DNA of 64,000 nt from Drosophila miranda (lineage: Eukaryota > Arthropoda > Insecta > Diptera > Drosophilidae). Both the position numbers and the translations under genes were made by a program. The stretch's first letter is position 1, and every line of letters starts with the position of its first letter. Location of the stretch: assembly GCF_003369915.1 (NCBI RefSeq), contig NC_046673.1:4696001-4760000 (forward strand). Direction: 5' to 3'. Under the pieces are notes generated by a model. It was not told the DNA's origin, did no database searches, and saw only the letters and a list, made by a program, of their open reading frames with translations. This document shows positions 41,836 through 52,819 of this stretch, in pieces.

Positions 41836-42142
41836 TGTTGTCGAGAAAAATTAGCTTGTATATACTTAGTTTTAAGCAAGGGCACAGATACCCTACATAA
41901 AGAAAAAAGAGAGAAGAAAAATGGCCACACTATGAAAAGACAAGGAGGTCACATTAGTTTGAGCAGTCGAAGAAAGAGCGGGTAGAAAAGACGAAGCGTG
42001 CGTAGATATATTACCTACATATAAGAATAAAATGTATTAACCTCCTTTTGCAAATAGGAAATAAAACGCAACCAACGCCTAAGTACCTATGAAGATAAGC
42101 GATTGTGTTTTATCCGCAATTCTCACGTTCCTGGACTCAACA
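41836..42142 (+). repeat. 3' LTR of the BEL/Pao element
   Basis: 307 bp, same termini as 34925-35231. The preceding GGTGGTGGGGA is a short purine-rich tract. Confidence 0.92.
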
Positions 42143-42147
42143 CATTG

Positions 42148-42582
42148 TATAAATCATTTGTTAAACAATGTTGTTGAAAAAGCATTCAGAGCAGTTCCAG
42201 AATTGGTTCAAATCGAAAAAAAAATACGCAAAACTGGCTTAATATTTCAAGAGGTCCGGACAGAACGTAAAATTCAAGTTTAGTCGTGTGTCAGACGAGA
42301 TGGAATAAAATTACGATACGATAGAGCACAAATTTTAAATAAAAAAACATAAATTAATCGTTAAGATGGGTTGAATTATAGCGACATTACTGCAGTCAAA
42401 AATTTACTCTCCAAAATCGAGGAAATTTTAAAATTCTTGTTGAAAAATGCAGAAGTAAATCCATCGATTTGGCTACTCTTTTCTATCCATGTATGATGCC
42501 ATAATTTGTTTTTCTGAGAATGGCAAAAACACAGACACCAACTCATATACATTCAGCTTCATGTTGACACGGAGAAGTCTCA
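42148..42582 (+). pseudogene. hAT transposase middle part
   Basis: Continues the hAT frame after BEL (INHLLNNVVEKAFRAVPELV), the region after the second Asp where hAT proteins have C-x-x-H-x-LN. Beyond about 42290 the coding sequence is broken by stops (NLLSKIEEILKFLLKNAEVN is still recognisable as coding-like). It ends at element E. Not present in copies A or C in this form, because there element E lies directly next to the N-terminal half. Confidence 0.7.
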
Positions 42583-43510
42583 ACCCAGCAAACCAACTAA
42601 CGTGCCTTTTGCGAGAGTTCCGGAAAATGCTCGCAAACGAGCTCGCAAGCGAGCTTGTGTACGAGCGATATGGTTTTGTGTCGCAAAACGCTCGCAAACG
42701 AGCTCGCAAGCGAGCCAAAAATGAGCTCTACTTCTTGTGTCGCAAAACGCTCGCAAACGAGCTCGCGAGCGGGAGTTTTGCAAAAGGAAAGTGCGCTTCG
42801 ACTGTGCTGCCGGTCGAAAGCCAAAAAAAAAGCAAGCCTTCGTGTGCCTTCGGTCCGGCAATTCTCCTTCGGCTTTGTGTTCACGTCTCGACAGATGACG
42901 TGTCGACAGATTAGTGGTCGAAAAGTCATTCGTGTTTTTCTTTTTTTACATGTGTCGAGCATTAGAAACAAGTGCAAATAAAGCGTGCGTTCCTTGCGCC
43001 GTCATTTCAATTATTTTCGTCGAACTGTGCAGTGCTAAGTTAAAAATCTCTACCATCTCTTACGCATTTAAAAGAAATTTCTGCCAATCGGTAAGTACAT
43101 TATTAATAAAATAAATAAAATGTCTTACAAAAGAAAAAGCCGAACATATATCGAACATGTAATTCCCCAACTTTAATATATTTTATATTTTCTACAGATG
43201 CATTTAAACAGAAGTTTGCGCTCGACGGTCAGGATTTCGACCATACAACTCAAAAATATTTCCAGTATGCTCAGGAACGGAAGGCCAGATTGGAAAAAAG
43301 TGATGCAAAAAAACTTAAATTTTAGTACATAGTTCATACATATTACATATATACATTAAATTCATTTCATATTACAATTTAAAAATATTTTTTATTACGG
43401 AACAAAATGGGAACGGGTCAAAAAAAAAACTCTCGCAAAAACTATTTCTTGCGAGCCTTTTGCGACATCGTTTGCGAGAATTATAAATGAATTGCGTTAC
43501 TTTTATGCCT
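42583..43510 (+). mobile_element. Element E, shorter form (copy B)
   Basis: Same family as 32601-33828, here in plus orientation. It starts CCCAGCAAACCAA, which joins hAT middle sequence. It lacks about 350 bp next to that end, including most GCGAGCCTTTTGCGA units, but has an extra local repeat of the TCGCAAACGAGCTCGC segment. Splice donor CAATCG|GTAAGT at about 43090. The short ORF (MSYKRKSRTYIEH..., FALDGQDFDHTTQKYFQYAQ, ending at 43325) is preserved. Confidence 0.55.
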
Positions 43511-43990
43511 TCTAACAAATCAATTGATACAAGTGGATAGAACTCTCACTATTGAAGAGTGTAAAAATATGATGCGATCGTTTTTCGCTGATGACAAGGA
43601 GAACATACCCCTGTCGGCGATTCGTTCAAATAAATGCGAGGAGTTTTTAGCTGATTTTATCGAACCACTTTCAGGACAGTCAGACGAAGAAGTCTTGACA
43701 AGGGAAATAGTGGCGTAGTCCAATATACGAGTATACCTATGAAAGACGACTTCAATGTTTTGCACTGGTGGAATGAAAACCAATCGCAGCTCCGAATATT
43801 ATATAAATAAATCTGCAAAATATTTGCAACACCAGCATGGTCAGCTTCCTCCGAAAGAGTGTTTTCCCTAGCAAGGAACTTAATTTGTGAAAAAAGAAAC
43901 TCCATATCAGGCAACGTCGACATGGACAGAACTTTCTCTAAAAATATCCCTAAAATCTCCCGAGAGAACTACCCCCAGAACTTTCCTTCA
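43511..43990 (+). pseudogene. hAT transposase C-terminus, uninterrupted (copy B)
   Basis: Frame with IQVDRTLTIEECKNMMRSFF, then LHWWNENQSQLRILY, a TAA, and ATPAWSASSERVFSLARNLI followed by NVDMD. The sequence beyond NVDMDRTF has no assignable identity and leads to the vasa junction. No gypsy insertion here. Confidence 0.85.
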
Positions 43991-44009
43991 GTTGCAACAT
44001 ATTAGTTCT

Positions 44010-44025
44010 GGTTACTGCAGTAACC
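44010..44025. repeat. 16-bp perfect palindrome at the hAT/vasa junction
   Basis: GGTTACTGCAGTAACC. It marks the point where vasa homology begins in all three copies. Confidence 0.9.
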
Positions 44026-44507
44026 GATTACTGGCCGATTTTCTGGCCTCGTATTTGTCGGAAACCGAGCATCCCACAACTTCGATTCATGGCGATCGAC
44101 TACAGAGTCAGCGCGAACAAGCTCTGCGCGACTTTAAGACTGGCAAGATGAAAGTGCTCATTGCCACATCGGTTGCTTCTCGTGGTCTAGATATTAAGAA
44201 CGTCAAGCATGTCGTTATCTACGATATGCCCAAGACCATTGATGACTATGTTCATCGTATTGGACGCACCGGGCGTGTGGGAAATTATGGTCGGGCCACT
44301 TCGTTCTTTGATCCCGAGCAGGATTCGGGCGTGGCCACAGATCTGGTGAAAATTCTTGAGGGATCTGAGCAGGTAGTGCCCGATTTTCTACGCGTTTTGA
44401 GTGGCCATGGCGGTTGCGGGGCCCAGTTTGGTGGCTATGATGTTCGCGGAAGTGGAAATATCATCCAGGAAGCTTCAACTGTAGAAGATGAACAGGAATG
44501 GGACTAG
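44022..44507 (+). pseudogene. vas: vasa 3' fragment, copy B (plus strand)
   Basis: Inverted copy of 25014-25499 with the same protein sequence. It contains helicase motifs V and VI (SVASRGLDI; HRIGRTGRVG) and the conserved EDEQEWD end. It is preceded by the palindrome at 44010-44025. The reading frame is open back to 43887, but only a GTG-type start exists there and the added codons are hAT-side sequence. Confidence 0.9.
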
Positions 44508-44585
44508 GTCGCTCTGACTAAAAAAAAAACCATTGACTAAAATAAGGCTTATATATAGAAGTAATATATATGTACATATATATGT

Positions 44586-45093
44586 AAAGGACAGTGTATC
44601 AAGCAGTTAGCACTATCCCATCTAAATTAACATTTGAACTTAAGATACCATCGATAAGACCTAACCGATATAACCAGACTTAACCGATGTTTAAAAGACC
44701 TAACCGATAAGGGGCTATCGATACGGGAGTCGGTTGTTGGAAGTAGAAGCAGAAAGTTGAACAAAAAGTCGGAAGAACAGACTCATTAATTGCACATCTT
44801 AAATCATACACTTTGTACTCTTTTTCGAAAAACACTATTAAAGGACAGTGTATCAAGCAGTTAGCACTATCCCATCTAAATTAACATTTGAACTTAAGAT
44901 ACCATCGATAAGACCTAAACGATATAACCAGACTTAACCGATGTTTAAAAGACCTAACCGATAAGGGGCTATCGATACGGGAGTCGATTGTTGGAAGTAG
45001 AAGCAGAAAGTTGAACAAAAAGTCGGAAGAACAGACTCATTAATTGCACATCTTAAATCATACACTTTGTACTCTTTTTCGAAAACCACTATT
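44586..45093 (+). repeat. 254-bp tandem duplication (two units)
   Basis: Units at 44586-44839 and 44840-45093, each starting AAAGGACAGTGTATCAAGCA and containing TATCGATACGGGAGTCG. Copy C also has two units (57894-58401); copy A has one. Confidence 0.93.
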
Positions 45094-45890
45094 AATAAAC
45101 GATACATTATTATTAATCTTACATATATATAGTGACATATCTATAGTCCATGCTCCGCATACCCTTGTCTATGTCTATTACCCTGCACCCACAATATTAT
45201 AAACAATACGACACCCTCAGCTTCGAACCCTCATAAACAATCTCACGCTCGAAATGGACCACGCGTAGCCGATTGCAGGCAATGTAAACAAACACCCTAA
45301 ACTGGAAGATGAACATAAAACAATAGATGCCGCACTAGAATCCAGCCGCACCAGAATCACGCCACTCTTCAGAGATCAATTACTAATCGATTCTCAAGAA
45401 TCACACCATCCTAGCTGACCAATCAGAGGCCCTATTCTCAGCCACCCCCAAGTAATGCAACACCGCTCATACGCAGCGGAAGCCTTTCATCAAAAGCCGC
45501 CTTTCCCACATATCGATCGAGTCACGTACTCCATCTCCGAAGCCGAAGTCGAAGCCAACGCCTACGAATCCAAATCCGAATCCCAAACAGAGCATTATAA
45601 TATAAATAGTCTACATCTAAGAAGCCAACTCAGTTCTGTTCAAGACAAACGTCAATCGCGACACCGTCGGAGAATTCAACCAAAGTTAATTCCGTTCAAG
45701 ACATCAGACCTCAGTCATCGTCGGGGAAATAACTAACCAATGTACGCTAAGTTAAAGTGAAAGAATAAAACCTTTTTTAAAACTTAAAGTGAAGTGTCGC
45801 ATATTTAACTATATATATGAAGCCTTTATAAACATTAATTGCCCTGCATAAGTTGGCATATTTTCATATTTTTTTTCATATTCATATATG
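45094..45890 (+). repeat. LTR-like non-coding block, copy B
   Basis: Plus-strand version of 24001-24330 and its flank, with a TATAATATAAATAG motif (about 45597) and GAATAAAACC (about 45761). No domain in the 93-codon ORF. Confidence 0.35.
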
Positions 45891-45891
45891 A

Positions 45892-46640
45892 TCAATAAAG
45901 ACAGGAACATACCACGTCAATAATCGAAGGCGAGGGACTCCAAGAAGGAGGACAAAGCTGGCAAGAAAAAGGAGAATGTTTCAGAGACAACTCCAAAGGA
46001 GAAACGGGGGAGTTCAAAACCGAACATAGGACCTCAGAGTAAGGTAGGGATACCGTCAACCCAAGCTGACGTGACAATAAAAAGAAAGGTTCAACGGTTA
46101 ACGAGAACATGGCAAATCTCCTGATCAGTGATTTGTTTGTGATGCGGGACCGCAGCCGCAAACCGTAGGCCGCATTCCACCGCAACTCGCATGAGTACCA
46201 ATACGCGAGGGAGTGGCTTAATAATCTGACAAATATGAAGTGCGACACGGTGTCCAAGGCGCGCATGCGCAACGCAAGAAGCGCCTCAACGGGATTTTTA
46301 AGCAGATACCCCCAGAAAACTGGTGAGGATGGACTTTTCGGACACCACGAATCATGCGTCGAGGCTATAGTTTGGCCTCGAGGCCATGGGACTGAAGACT
46401 GGTGCTCCGAGTGTGGCACAGAAAGTGTGCCGATGATGCTGGCAGACCCGAAGGTTGGAAAAATTTGCGAAAAAAGTCCCAAAATGAACTAAGCGCATGT
46501 CTTTTATAGGCTGCTGCGTCGCTGCGACTGCGCATTCGTCTTATTTACTGGCGACAATGAAGACTTCGGGTCTGGCGTTCGGATACTGACGCGTCATCAT
46601 GAGCCACACGAAGAGAGAACATTTTTGCACACAATATATT
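45892..46640 (+). pseudogene. Gene-like fragment of unknown identity, copy B
   Basis: Same block as 23018-23900 in plus orientation, with 71 bp missing near 46050. The Lys-rich part lies at 45945-46030. EYQYAREWLNNLTNMKCDTV is around 46198, and RGHGTEDWCSECGTESVPMM ends at 46492. Identity unknown. Confidence 0.4.
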
Positions 46641-46664
46641 GTGAACGTTAATGTTCCCCCTCGT

Positions 46665-46840
46665 TTTTTTTTGTCATGCAGCTACCATACATTGACACAC
46701 AAAAAAATTGGGTTTTTTCTAGTCTAGTCTAGTCTAGTCCGAAAACTCTCTCTTCGGGTCTTGTTTTACGCTCAGCACAATTGAGAGCGCTTCCCGCTTC
46801 TACTTTGATTTTTAAAAGTGCAAGTGCATTTTTAAATTTT
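46665..46840. other. Spacer with (TCTAG)n microrepeat
   Basis: Contains CTAGTCTAGTCTAGTCTAGTC at about 46718-46739 and no gene. Confidence 0.5.
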
Positions 46841-47590
46841 TATACCCGATACTCAAAATGAGTATTGGGGTATATTAGATTTGTGGTAAAAGTGGATGTG
46901 TGTAACGTCCAGAAGGAATCGTTTCCGACCCCATAAAGTATATATATTCTTGATCAGCATCAATAGCCGAGTCGGTTGAGCCCTGTCTGTCTGTCCGTCC
47001 CTATCAGCGCCTAGTGCTCAGGACTATAAGAGCTAGAGCAACGACGTTTTATATCCGGACTTCTGTGATATGTCACTGCTACAAGTATATTTCAAAACTT
47101 TGCCCCGCCCATTTCCGCCCCCGCAAAGGACGAAAATATGGGGCATCCACAAATCTCAGAGACTAACCAGAGACTAGAGTAACCAGTTTTGGTATCCGCA
47201 CTCCTGTTAAATCTCACTATAAAACGTATATCTCAGAATTTCGCCCCACCCTTTTCCGCCCCCACAAAGGACGAAAATCTGTTGCACCCACAATATTGCA
47301 GATTCGACAAAACCAAAAACGCACAATCATAGAGAATGATCATATCTATCAGACTGCTGAATCTGGATCAGATCGGATCATTTTTATACCCAAAAGAAAC
47401 AAATCAATTTGCACTGGCTACGCAGCGCCCGACGTCACGCTCAGACTGATTTTCTGTCTCTCTCGCACGCACTCTTTGTCGTGTCGTTTAATATTAGCGG
47501 CGTCTGCCGGAGGAGAGCCATACTGACTTAGTATCGGGTATAACTGTAGAGTTGCGGTCTCCGCAGCAACTCACAACGTTCCCCCTCGTT
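46841..47590 (+). mobile_element. DINE-1/INE-1-type module between copies B and C
   Basis: Starts TATACCCGATACTCAAAATG, carries the TTCCGACCCCATAAAGTATA block and a short GTCTGTCTGTCCGTCC tract, then GCCCC-rich repeats, a CTCTCTCGC stretch, and ends ACGTTCCCCCTCGTT at the P-type fragment. The far end matches 2731-3134. Confidence 0.85.
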
Positions 47591-47592
47591 TA

Positions 47593-47917
47593 TATTGCTA
47601 CATCCAAATTAAACCAAGACCCATTAGAAAATTTATTTTATTTAATCAGATCTCGCGGTGTTACCAACAATAATCCAACTATGTATGAATTTAATGTAAT
47701 TATTAGTAAAATGCTTTCTATGAAAGTTCTAACTTCCACTACAATATCTGGGAACTGTTCGCCCGATAAAGATACTATGTTAATTAACATTATAAAAGAT
47801 AATGTGTCAAGTGAGTCGGCATCAGAGTCTAAAACTTTTGATGACGATATCTTGATTTCCACTAACGAAGATGCAGAGCTAGAACTTTCTATAGAAGCAA
47901 CAGATTTAAGTATCTAA
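47593..47917 (+). pseudogene. P-type transposase C-terminal fragment (copy C, empty LTR site)
   Basis: Open frame through QDPLENLFYLIRSRG, NPTMYEFNVIISKMLSMKVL and SPDKDTMLINIIKDNVSS to ATDLSI and a stop. It lacks the LTR insertion and the TAA found in the A copy, and has 12 extra bases coding part of SGNCSPDK. It starts abruptly next to DINE-1, so only the last 100 codons remain. Confidence 0.85.
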
Positions 47918-48003
47918 GACGGTCGGTATCCAGTCGGCTGAATATACGAATATACTATATTCAGATTACAATACTCCAGGCGAGACGCGATTGGGAGCAT
48001 TAT

Positions 48004-48222
48004 TTGGTTTTCAGGTTTTCAGAGAAGTCGGTCGTCAGCTCTAGATTTTTGTTTCTGTTTTCCGTTTTGTTTTTGTGCGGAAATGTCGGAGCTCTCGAAC
48101 CTGGAGACACAAGGACCAACAAGGACCTCCTGGCCATGTGCAAGGAGCACGGCCTGCCCTCCGTCGGGGTGGCCGAAAGCACTCGTGCCTGCATCATCCC
48201 CGCCGAGGGTTTATTTAATTGA
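48004..48222 (+). pseudogene. Possible gag N-terminal fragment, copy C
   Basis: Same as 14878-15156, with DLLAMCKEHGLPSVG and a D/E change in the following residues. Weak assignment. Confidence 0.3.
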
Positions 48223-48309
48223 AGTTTAAATTAGCTTTTAAATAAATTAGTTTTAAACAATTTAAACCGACTAATATAATCAAAAGCCATGCCCCCGAGA
48301 AGAATATTC

Positions 48310-48459
48310 GTTGCGGAGGTTCAATTACGCTCCAAGAAGTGTGGTTGCGGAGGTTCAATTACGCTCCAAGAATTTTGGTTGCGGAGGTTCAATAACGCTC
48401 CAAGAAGTGTGGTTGCGGAGGTTCAATTACGCTCCGAGAAGTGTGGTTGCGGAGGTTCT
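48310..48459 (+). repeat. 34-bp minisatellite, four units plus a partial
   Basis: Units at 48310, 48344, 48378 and 48412, with a partial unit from 48446. One more unit than copy A. Confidence 0.9.
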
Positions 48460-49024
48460 GGGGTGCCATGGTGCGCACGGTGCTGACTCCCTGCGCACTA
48501 GGTTTAGAAGAGCAGATGTTTACAGTTAAAAAAAAAAAATAAAGTCGCGTGGCTTCGACTGTGCTCGCCTTTTTATAGCAATTGGCAGCGCCGCCATTTG
48601 CGAAAATGACTTCGAAGTAGCGCAGTCGCGCCGCCGCAGGTCTGCCTTGCAAGAGCGAGAGAGATATATCGGCTGTCGCTGCATGTGTGAGATTTTGTAT
48701 GTGTTTGCTTCTGAGTACAACAAAAATACGTCAGCCGACAGCGCAGCCGCAGCTGGTGTCTCTCTGTCTCTCTCTCTCTGCTTTTGCAAGATAGCAGAAA
48801 AGGGTGGGTTTTGTGTTATATATTTATTGTATACTTACAGTGCCGCTCAACTGAATAGGTTCAACAATTTTCCAAAGTCAAACCGCTATTTTTTAACCAA
48901 CTTACCGATTTATATGAAACAATTGTTTGTGCATAGATTGATTCATTGTTAATAAAGCAAGAAAGTTTGTGGTTTCCAGGACACGTTTTTAAAGCTATTT
49001 ATTAATTTTTTCAAAAACATTACA
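48460..49024. other. Non-coding stretch with poly-A and (TC)n, copy C
   Basis: Counterpart of 15360-15924 with a shorter A run and several substitutions. No gene. Confidence 0.5.
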
Positions 49025-49148
49025 AACGAGGGGGAACGTTGTGAGTTGTGAGATAATATTAAGCGACGCGACAAAGAGTGCGTGCAAGAGAGACAGAAAA
49101 TCAGTCTGAGCGTGACGTCGGGCGTTGCGTAGCCACTGCAAATTGATG
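49025..49148 (-). mobile_element. Short DINE-1-type terminal fragment, copy C
   Basis: Identical in arrangement to 15925-16048. Confidence 0.7.
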
Positions 49149-50178
49149 GCCCTTGGCCTCCCATGGAGGGATGCATAAGACTTTGAAGCGTTTCAGGCGC
49201 TATTATTATTGGCCGGGTCTGGTGAATGACGTGAAGACACACATATGTATGTAAATGCCTGCAGTCAATGCAAAACAACAAAACCACCCAACACCACATT
49301 AAGACCTCCTTTTGGAATACCGGCGGAATCACAGAGGTTTTTCCAAAGGCTCTACATCGACTTTCTGGGGCCATATCCAAGATCGCGAAGCGGACATGTT
49401 GGGATATTTATTGTACTAGATCACTATTCGAAGTTTGTTTTTCTAAAGCCCGTCAAGAAATTAACAGCAGAGGTGGTAATAAGGTACATATCTCAAGGAG
49501 GAACTGTTCCACACGTTTGGCGTACCGGAAACCATTTTCTCAGACAATGGCTCCCAGTTTAGAGCAGACGCGTTCCAACATCTATTGAGAACTCACAGAG
49601 TAAAGCATACGTTGACGGCCCTGCATGCGCCGCAAGCAAATGCATCGGAGCGAGTAAATCGCTCGGTTATCGCTGCCATTAGAGCATATGTTCGACCGGA
49701 TCAGAAGGATTGGGGTAAGCATCTGAGCAGCATTTGCTGCGCCTTAAGATCGGCAATCCATTCGGGGATAGGGGCTACTCCTTACTATATGGTGTTTGGG
49801 CAGCAGATGATCACATCCGGAGAAACTTATTCGCTTCTGAGGTCGTTAAAATTGCTGGAAGACAGGGCAGCAAGTTTTACGAAAGAAGATTCGCTGGAGG
49901 TAATCCGGAAAAAGGCCAGCGAGGTCATGCAAAAGCAAAATGAGCGAAATCAGCGGCAGTATGATAAAAGATCTCGGGAAGTGTCGTATAAAGTTGGACA
50001 AGATGTATTTAGGAGAAATTTTAAGCAAAGCAGTTTCCCAGCTGGTTACAATGCAAAACTTGGCAAGGTATTTGTGAAGGCGAGAGTTCGGAAAAAGATA
50101 GGGAATTCTATCTATGAACTAGAAGATTTACAGGGTAAAAGTATTGGCAGGTATCATGCGAAGGACATGCGGCAGTAG
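49149..50178 (+). pseudogene. Ty3/gypsy integrase fragment, copy C
   Basis: As 16049-17040, but it keeps the 44 bases lost in copy A, so the second half (49585-50178) reads HAPQANASERVNRSVIAAIR with the likely catalytic Glu. The second-Asp region is still frameshifted before 49585. It ends with a TAG at 50176 where copy A has CAG. Confidence 0.8.
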
Positions 50179-52819
50179 TGGCACCTAAGCTACGGGTTGG
50201 ATCAGCCTTGTGCTTTCGGCCGTGTGACAGCTCTGTCTCGCTACCCCAAGTCTGATTTTGGCAGGGAATTTGTAAAGTGCCCTGTAGCTTTGGGGAAATT
50301 CACTCGGGGAATAGGATAGCTTCTCGGCAGACCAAAATTCAGGTACATCTGTGCGTCCTAACAGCAATGGGGGTGGAAGAAAAAGAAAAATAAACGCGCC
50401 AACCCACCTATAGGTCAAGGATCGTATCTGAGGAAAGAGTAATGGAAGTTGACAGTTGAAGGGTCGAGCAGAGAAAGTAGGGTCCGAGTGTCGAGGCAGA
50501 ATAGCATTCGCTCTTTTTCGTCTTGGACACTGAGCCAACTGGTAGCTTCTAGTGAAGCTCAGGAAGGTACGTTGATCAACCTAGCGGTTTGAAGTGAAGT
50601 GTGAAGAGTAAAGGAAAATTTTTGCTTAGATTCGGAAAAGTGCGCGAGCTTGCTAGAAAGAGAAAGAAAAGCAGTCAGCAAAGAAATTCCACTGCTAAAT
50701 TGTGGCAGATCCGCGGGTAAGTGGAGGAGAGCTTTGCAGCGTCGCAGCAGTACATGTATTAAAGCAGTCGGAACTTTTGCTACCCCTTAGGTTTGGCACC
50801 CCAGCCGCAGTTAAATCTCAAAGCAAAGAGCACCGCTTCAACATAAATGCACCTGGCAAGGGGAATGCAAAGCAGAGGGGAACCATAAACAAGGGGAAGC
50901 TAGAGCGAAGCAGAGACGAGAATAATTCGACCAAGGCTGGCCTAACTAGCTGAAGAAGCAGCCGTTGGGAAGCAGCACGTCGTGTATCGCGAGCAGATCA
51001 AAAGAAAACGAAAACCAATTTTCGATCAAACTTTTTTTTGTAAACGGAAGAACCCTTCGTCTCAGTGCCGCAGTGTCATAGAACTCCAGTGGTTGAACCG
51101 AAACCGAAAAGCCAGAGCGAGTTGACGAAAAGGTAGCGGGATCGGCTCAAATTTTCGGTCGAACGCAGAAGGAGAGAGAGTGCGACTGGGCGGGAAAGGA
51201 GAAAAGAATAGGAAGAGGAAGTAGAGCAAATGAGTAAATTAATGAATTTATAATAAGCTAAAGACAAAAAAAAAACATACCTATTAATTCCACTGCAAAG
51301 GGGTAAGGGGGATTTCGTTGTGCTCTCCTAGGGCGAGTGTGAGTGCAAGTGCCAGTTTACACATACAGGTACAACAAAAAAAATAAATAAATAAAAAACT
51401 CTTGATCCCTCACGAAGATTTATCAGCTGGCATCGAGAAAGCGCTTTCGCCGATGGACCGCAACACTACAAAAGAAACAGTGAGTAAATAAAACCATAAA
51501 GCGAACTCATTTTAATAATCGGTTCTGCCGATGATGACAATTGGCTAAAACACACTTGTTCTATTGGGGAGAAACGAAAAAGAAATGCGGTTACTTTGTA
51601 CGTCTGTCGAGCCGTCAATCGAGCGTTTAAGTTTGAGAGAGGGGATCAGCTGCTGACGCAGCAAGGCCAATCTTTGAGTTTCGAAGAATAAAAATAAAAC
51701 CAAGTTTAAGCGCAGGGGAGTTAAGTTAAGGGAAATTGAAAATATTTGGAGAGGTTACTAAGTGCTAGTAATGTATTTAAATTTTAGCTATTAATGAATA
51801 AATTTATAATGTCTCCTTAAACGTTGATCTTGATTTCCGATACCCAGCCCCTGTAGTAGCGAGCCCTAAAGAAAAGGGGTCATAAAGAATAGAGGAAGAT
51901 GGCAGATTATGACCAAGGAAGGGTGGGCGTGGTCCTTCATTCCAGCTGAGGACGACTTCTTATCCGTTCGTGTCGCGTGCGTGTGCATATGTGTAAGTGA
52001 AGTCTAATGGCCAAAAGTTTTGTTTCTCTCCGGTTCTGGAATTGTACTTGTACATGTCGTTAAGTTTCTTGCACGCTCTTTTAATATAAAAACAAGTATC
52101 GTAGGTCTCAGAATAGACAAATAAAAAGAACACCACCCTTTTGCCGACGAGACAGTAGCCGGAATGATAGCGTGCTGGTCGACCTCTGAGGAAAACATCA
52201 GTCCTACTAACCGTTGTCCACTACATATATCCACATTTTGTCTATTCTCTTTGTCGTTATTTAACCGTTGCAGGCGCATGGTTTTAAGTAGGGAAATGAC
52301 GATCCGAAAGCAATAAAGACCCCAAATTCAACCCACCTGTTTCAGAACATTCTCCCGTAGGAATCACTCACCCCCTCTCCCTCTTTTCCCTTTTCCCTGG
52401 GGGCCCAGCGAAGTGGATGTGAGTCGTAGATCATGCGGCATCCGCAAAGCTGGGTTTTCTCTCCTACACCCTCGCCCTGGGGACCCAGCGGCGCAGATGT
52501 GAGTCGAGGATCATGCGGCAGCTGCTAAACTAAGCTCCCCTCTCCCAAACCCTTCCGATCCCCTTCCCCCGCCACGCAAGACCCCCGACGCACATTTCTG
52601 CAGCTCCCAAGCATGGGTTCACCCACGCCTCGTGGCCGCGCCAGGCCCGACCGTCCCACGATCAACCCCACGGGTGCGCTTTCGCCACGAGCGGCTCTCC
52701 CCTTAGGTCCTCACACAACCAATTTTGCTGTGGGGAAGGACCGGGCCCTGGACAGACTGAGCAGCTGAACCTCGGCCTGAGAACTTTCTTACAGCGGTCA
52801 TATTCGGAAACCAATAATG
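50179..52819. other. Long non-coding block, copy C
   Basis: Counterpart of 17041-19599. It has about 79 extra bases around 52440-52520, an imperfect repeat of the AGATGTGAGTCGAGGATCATG segment, probably lost in A by recombination between the repeats. Confidence 0.45.

Larger units (their letters stand above)
34925..42142 (+). mobile_element. BEL/Pao LTR retrotransposon inserted in hAT
   Basis: Plus-strand element with 307-bp LTRs that differ at one base by eye. It is flanked by CATTG target duplications (34920-34924 and 42143-42147). Gag has the DUF1759-type layout, the protease is A17-like and RT has YVDD, all typical of BEL/Pao. It carries internal frameshifts (around 36955, 37600 and 41050) and a 1.06-kb template-switch insertion (39185-40243). 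The same insertion site is occupied in copy C (61799), so it inserted before the segmental duplication. Confidence 0.93.
42605..46664 (-). repeat. Segmental duplication, copy B (inverted partner of 56229-60325)
   Basis: Reverse complement of 56229-60325 with few differences, covering element E, hAT C-terminus, vasa, the doubled 254-bp unit, the LTR-like block and the gene-like fragment. Main indels: a 71-bp deletion near 46050 and changes in element E. Also matches copy A (23018-25817 plus 32407-33400). Confidence 0.95.

Noticed and set aside
43887..44507. 206-codon ORF as a complete vasa-like gene
   Set aside because: The first 45 or so codons are hAT-side sequence, the start is GTG-type with no ATG, and the helicase RecA1 domain is missing.
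48310..48459. Direct repeats as a CRISPR array
   Set aside because: Units are contiguous 34-bp repeats with no spacers, in a eukaryotic context.
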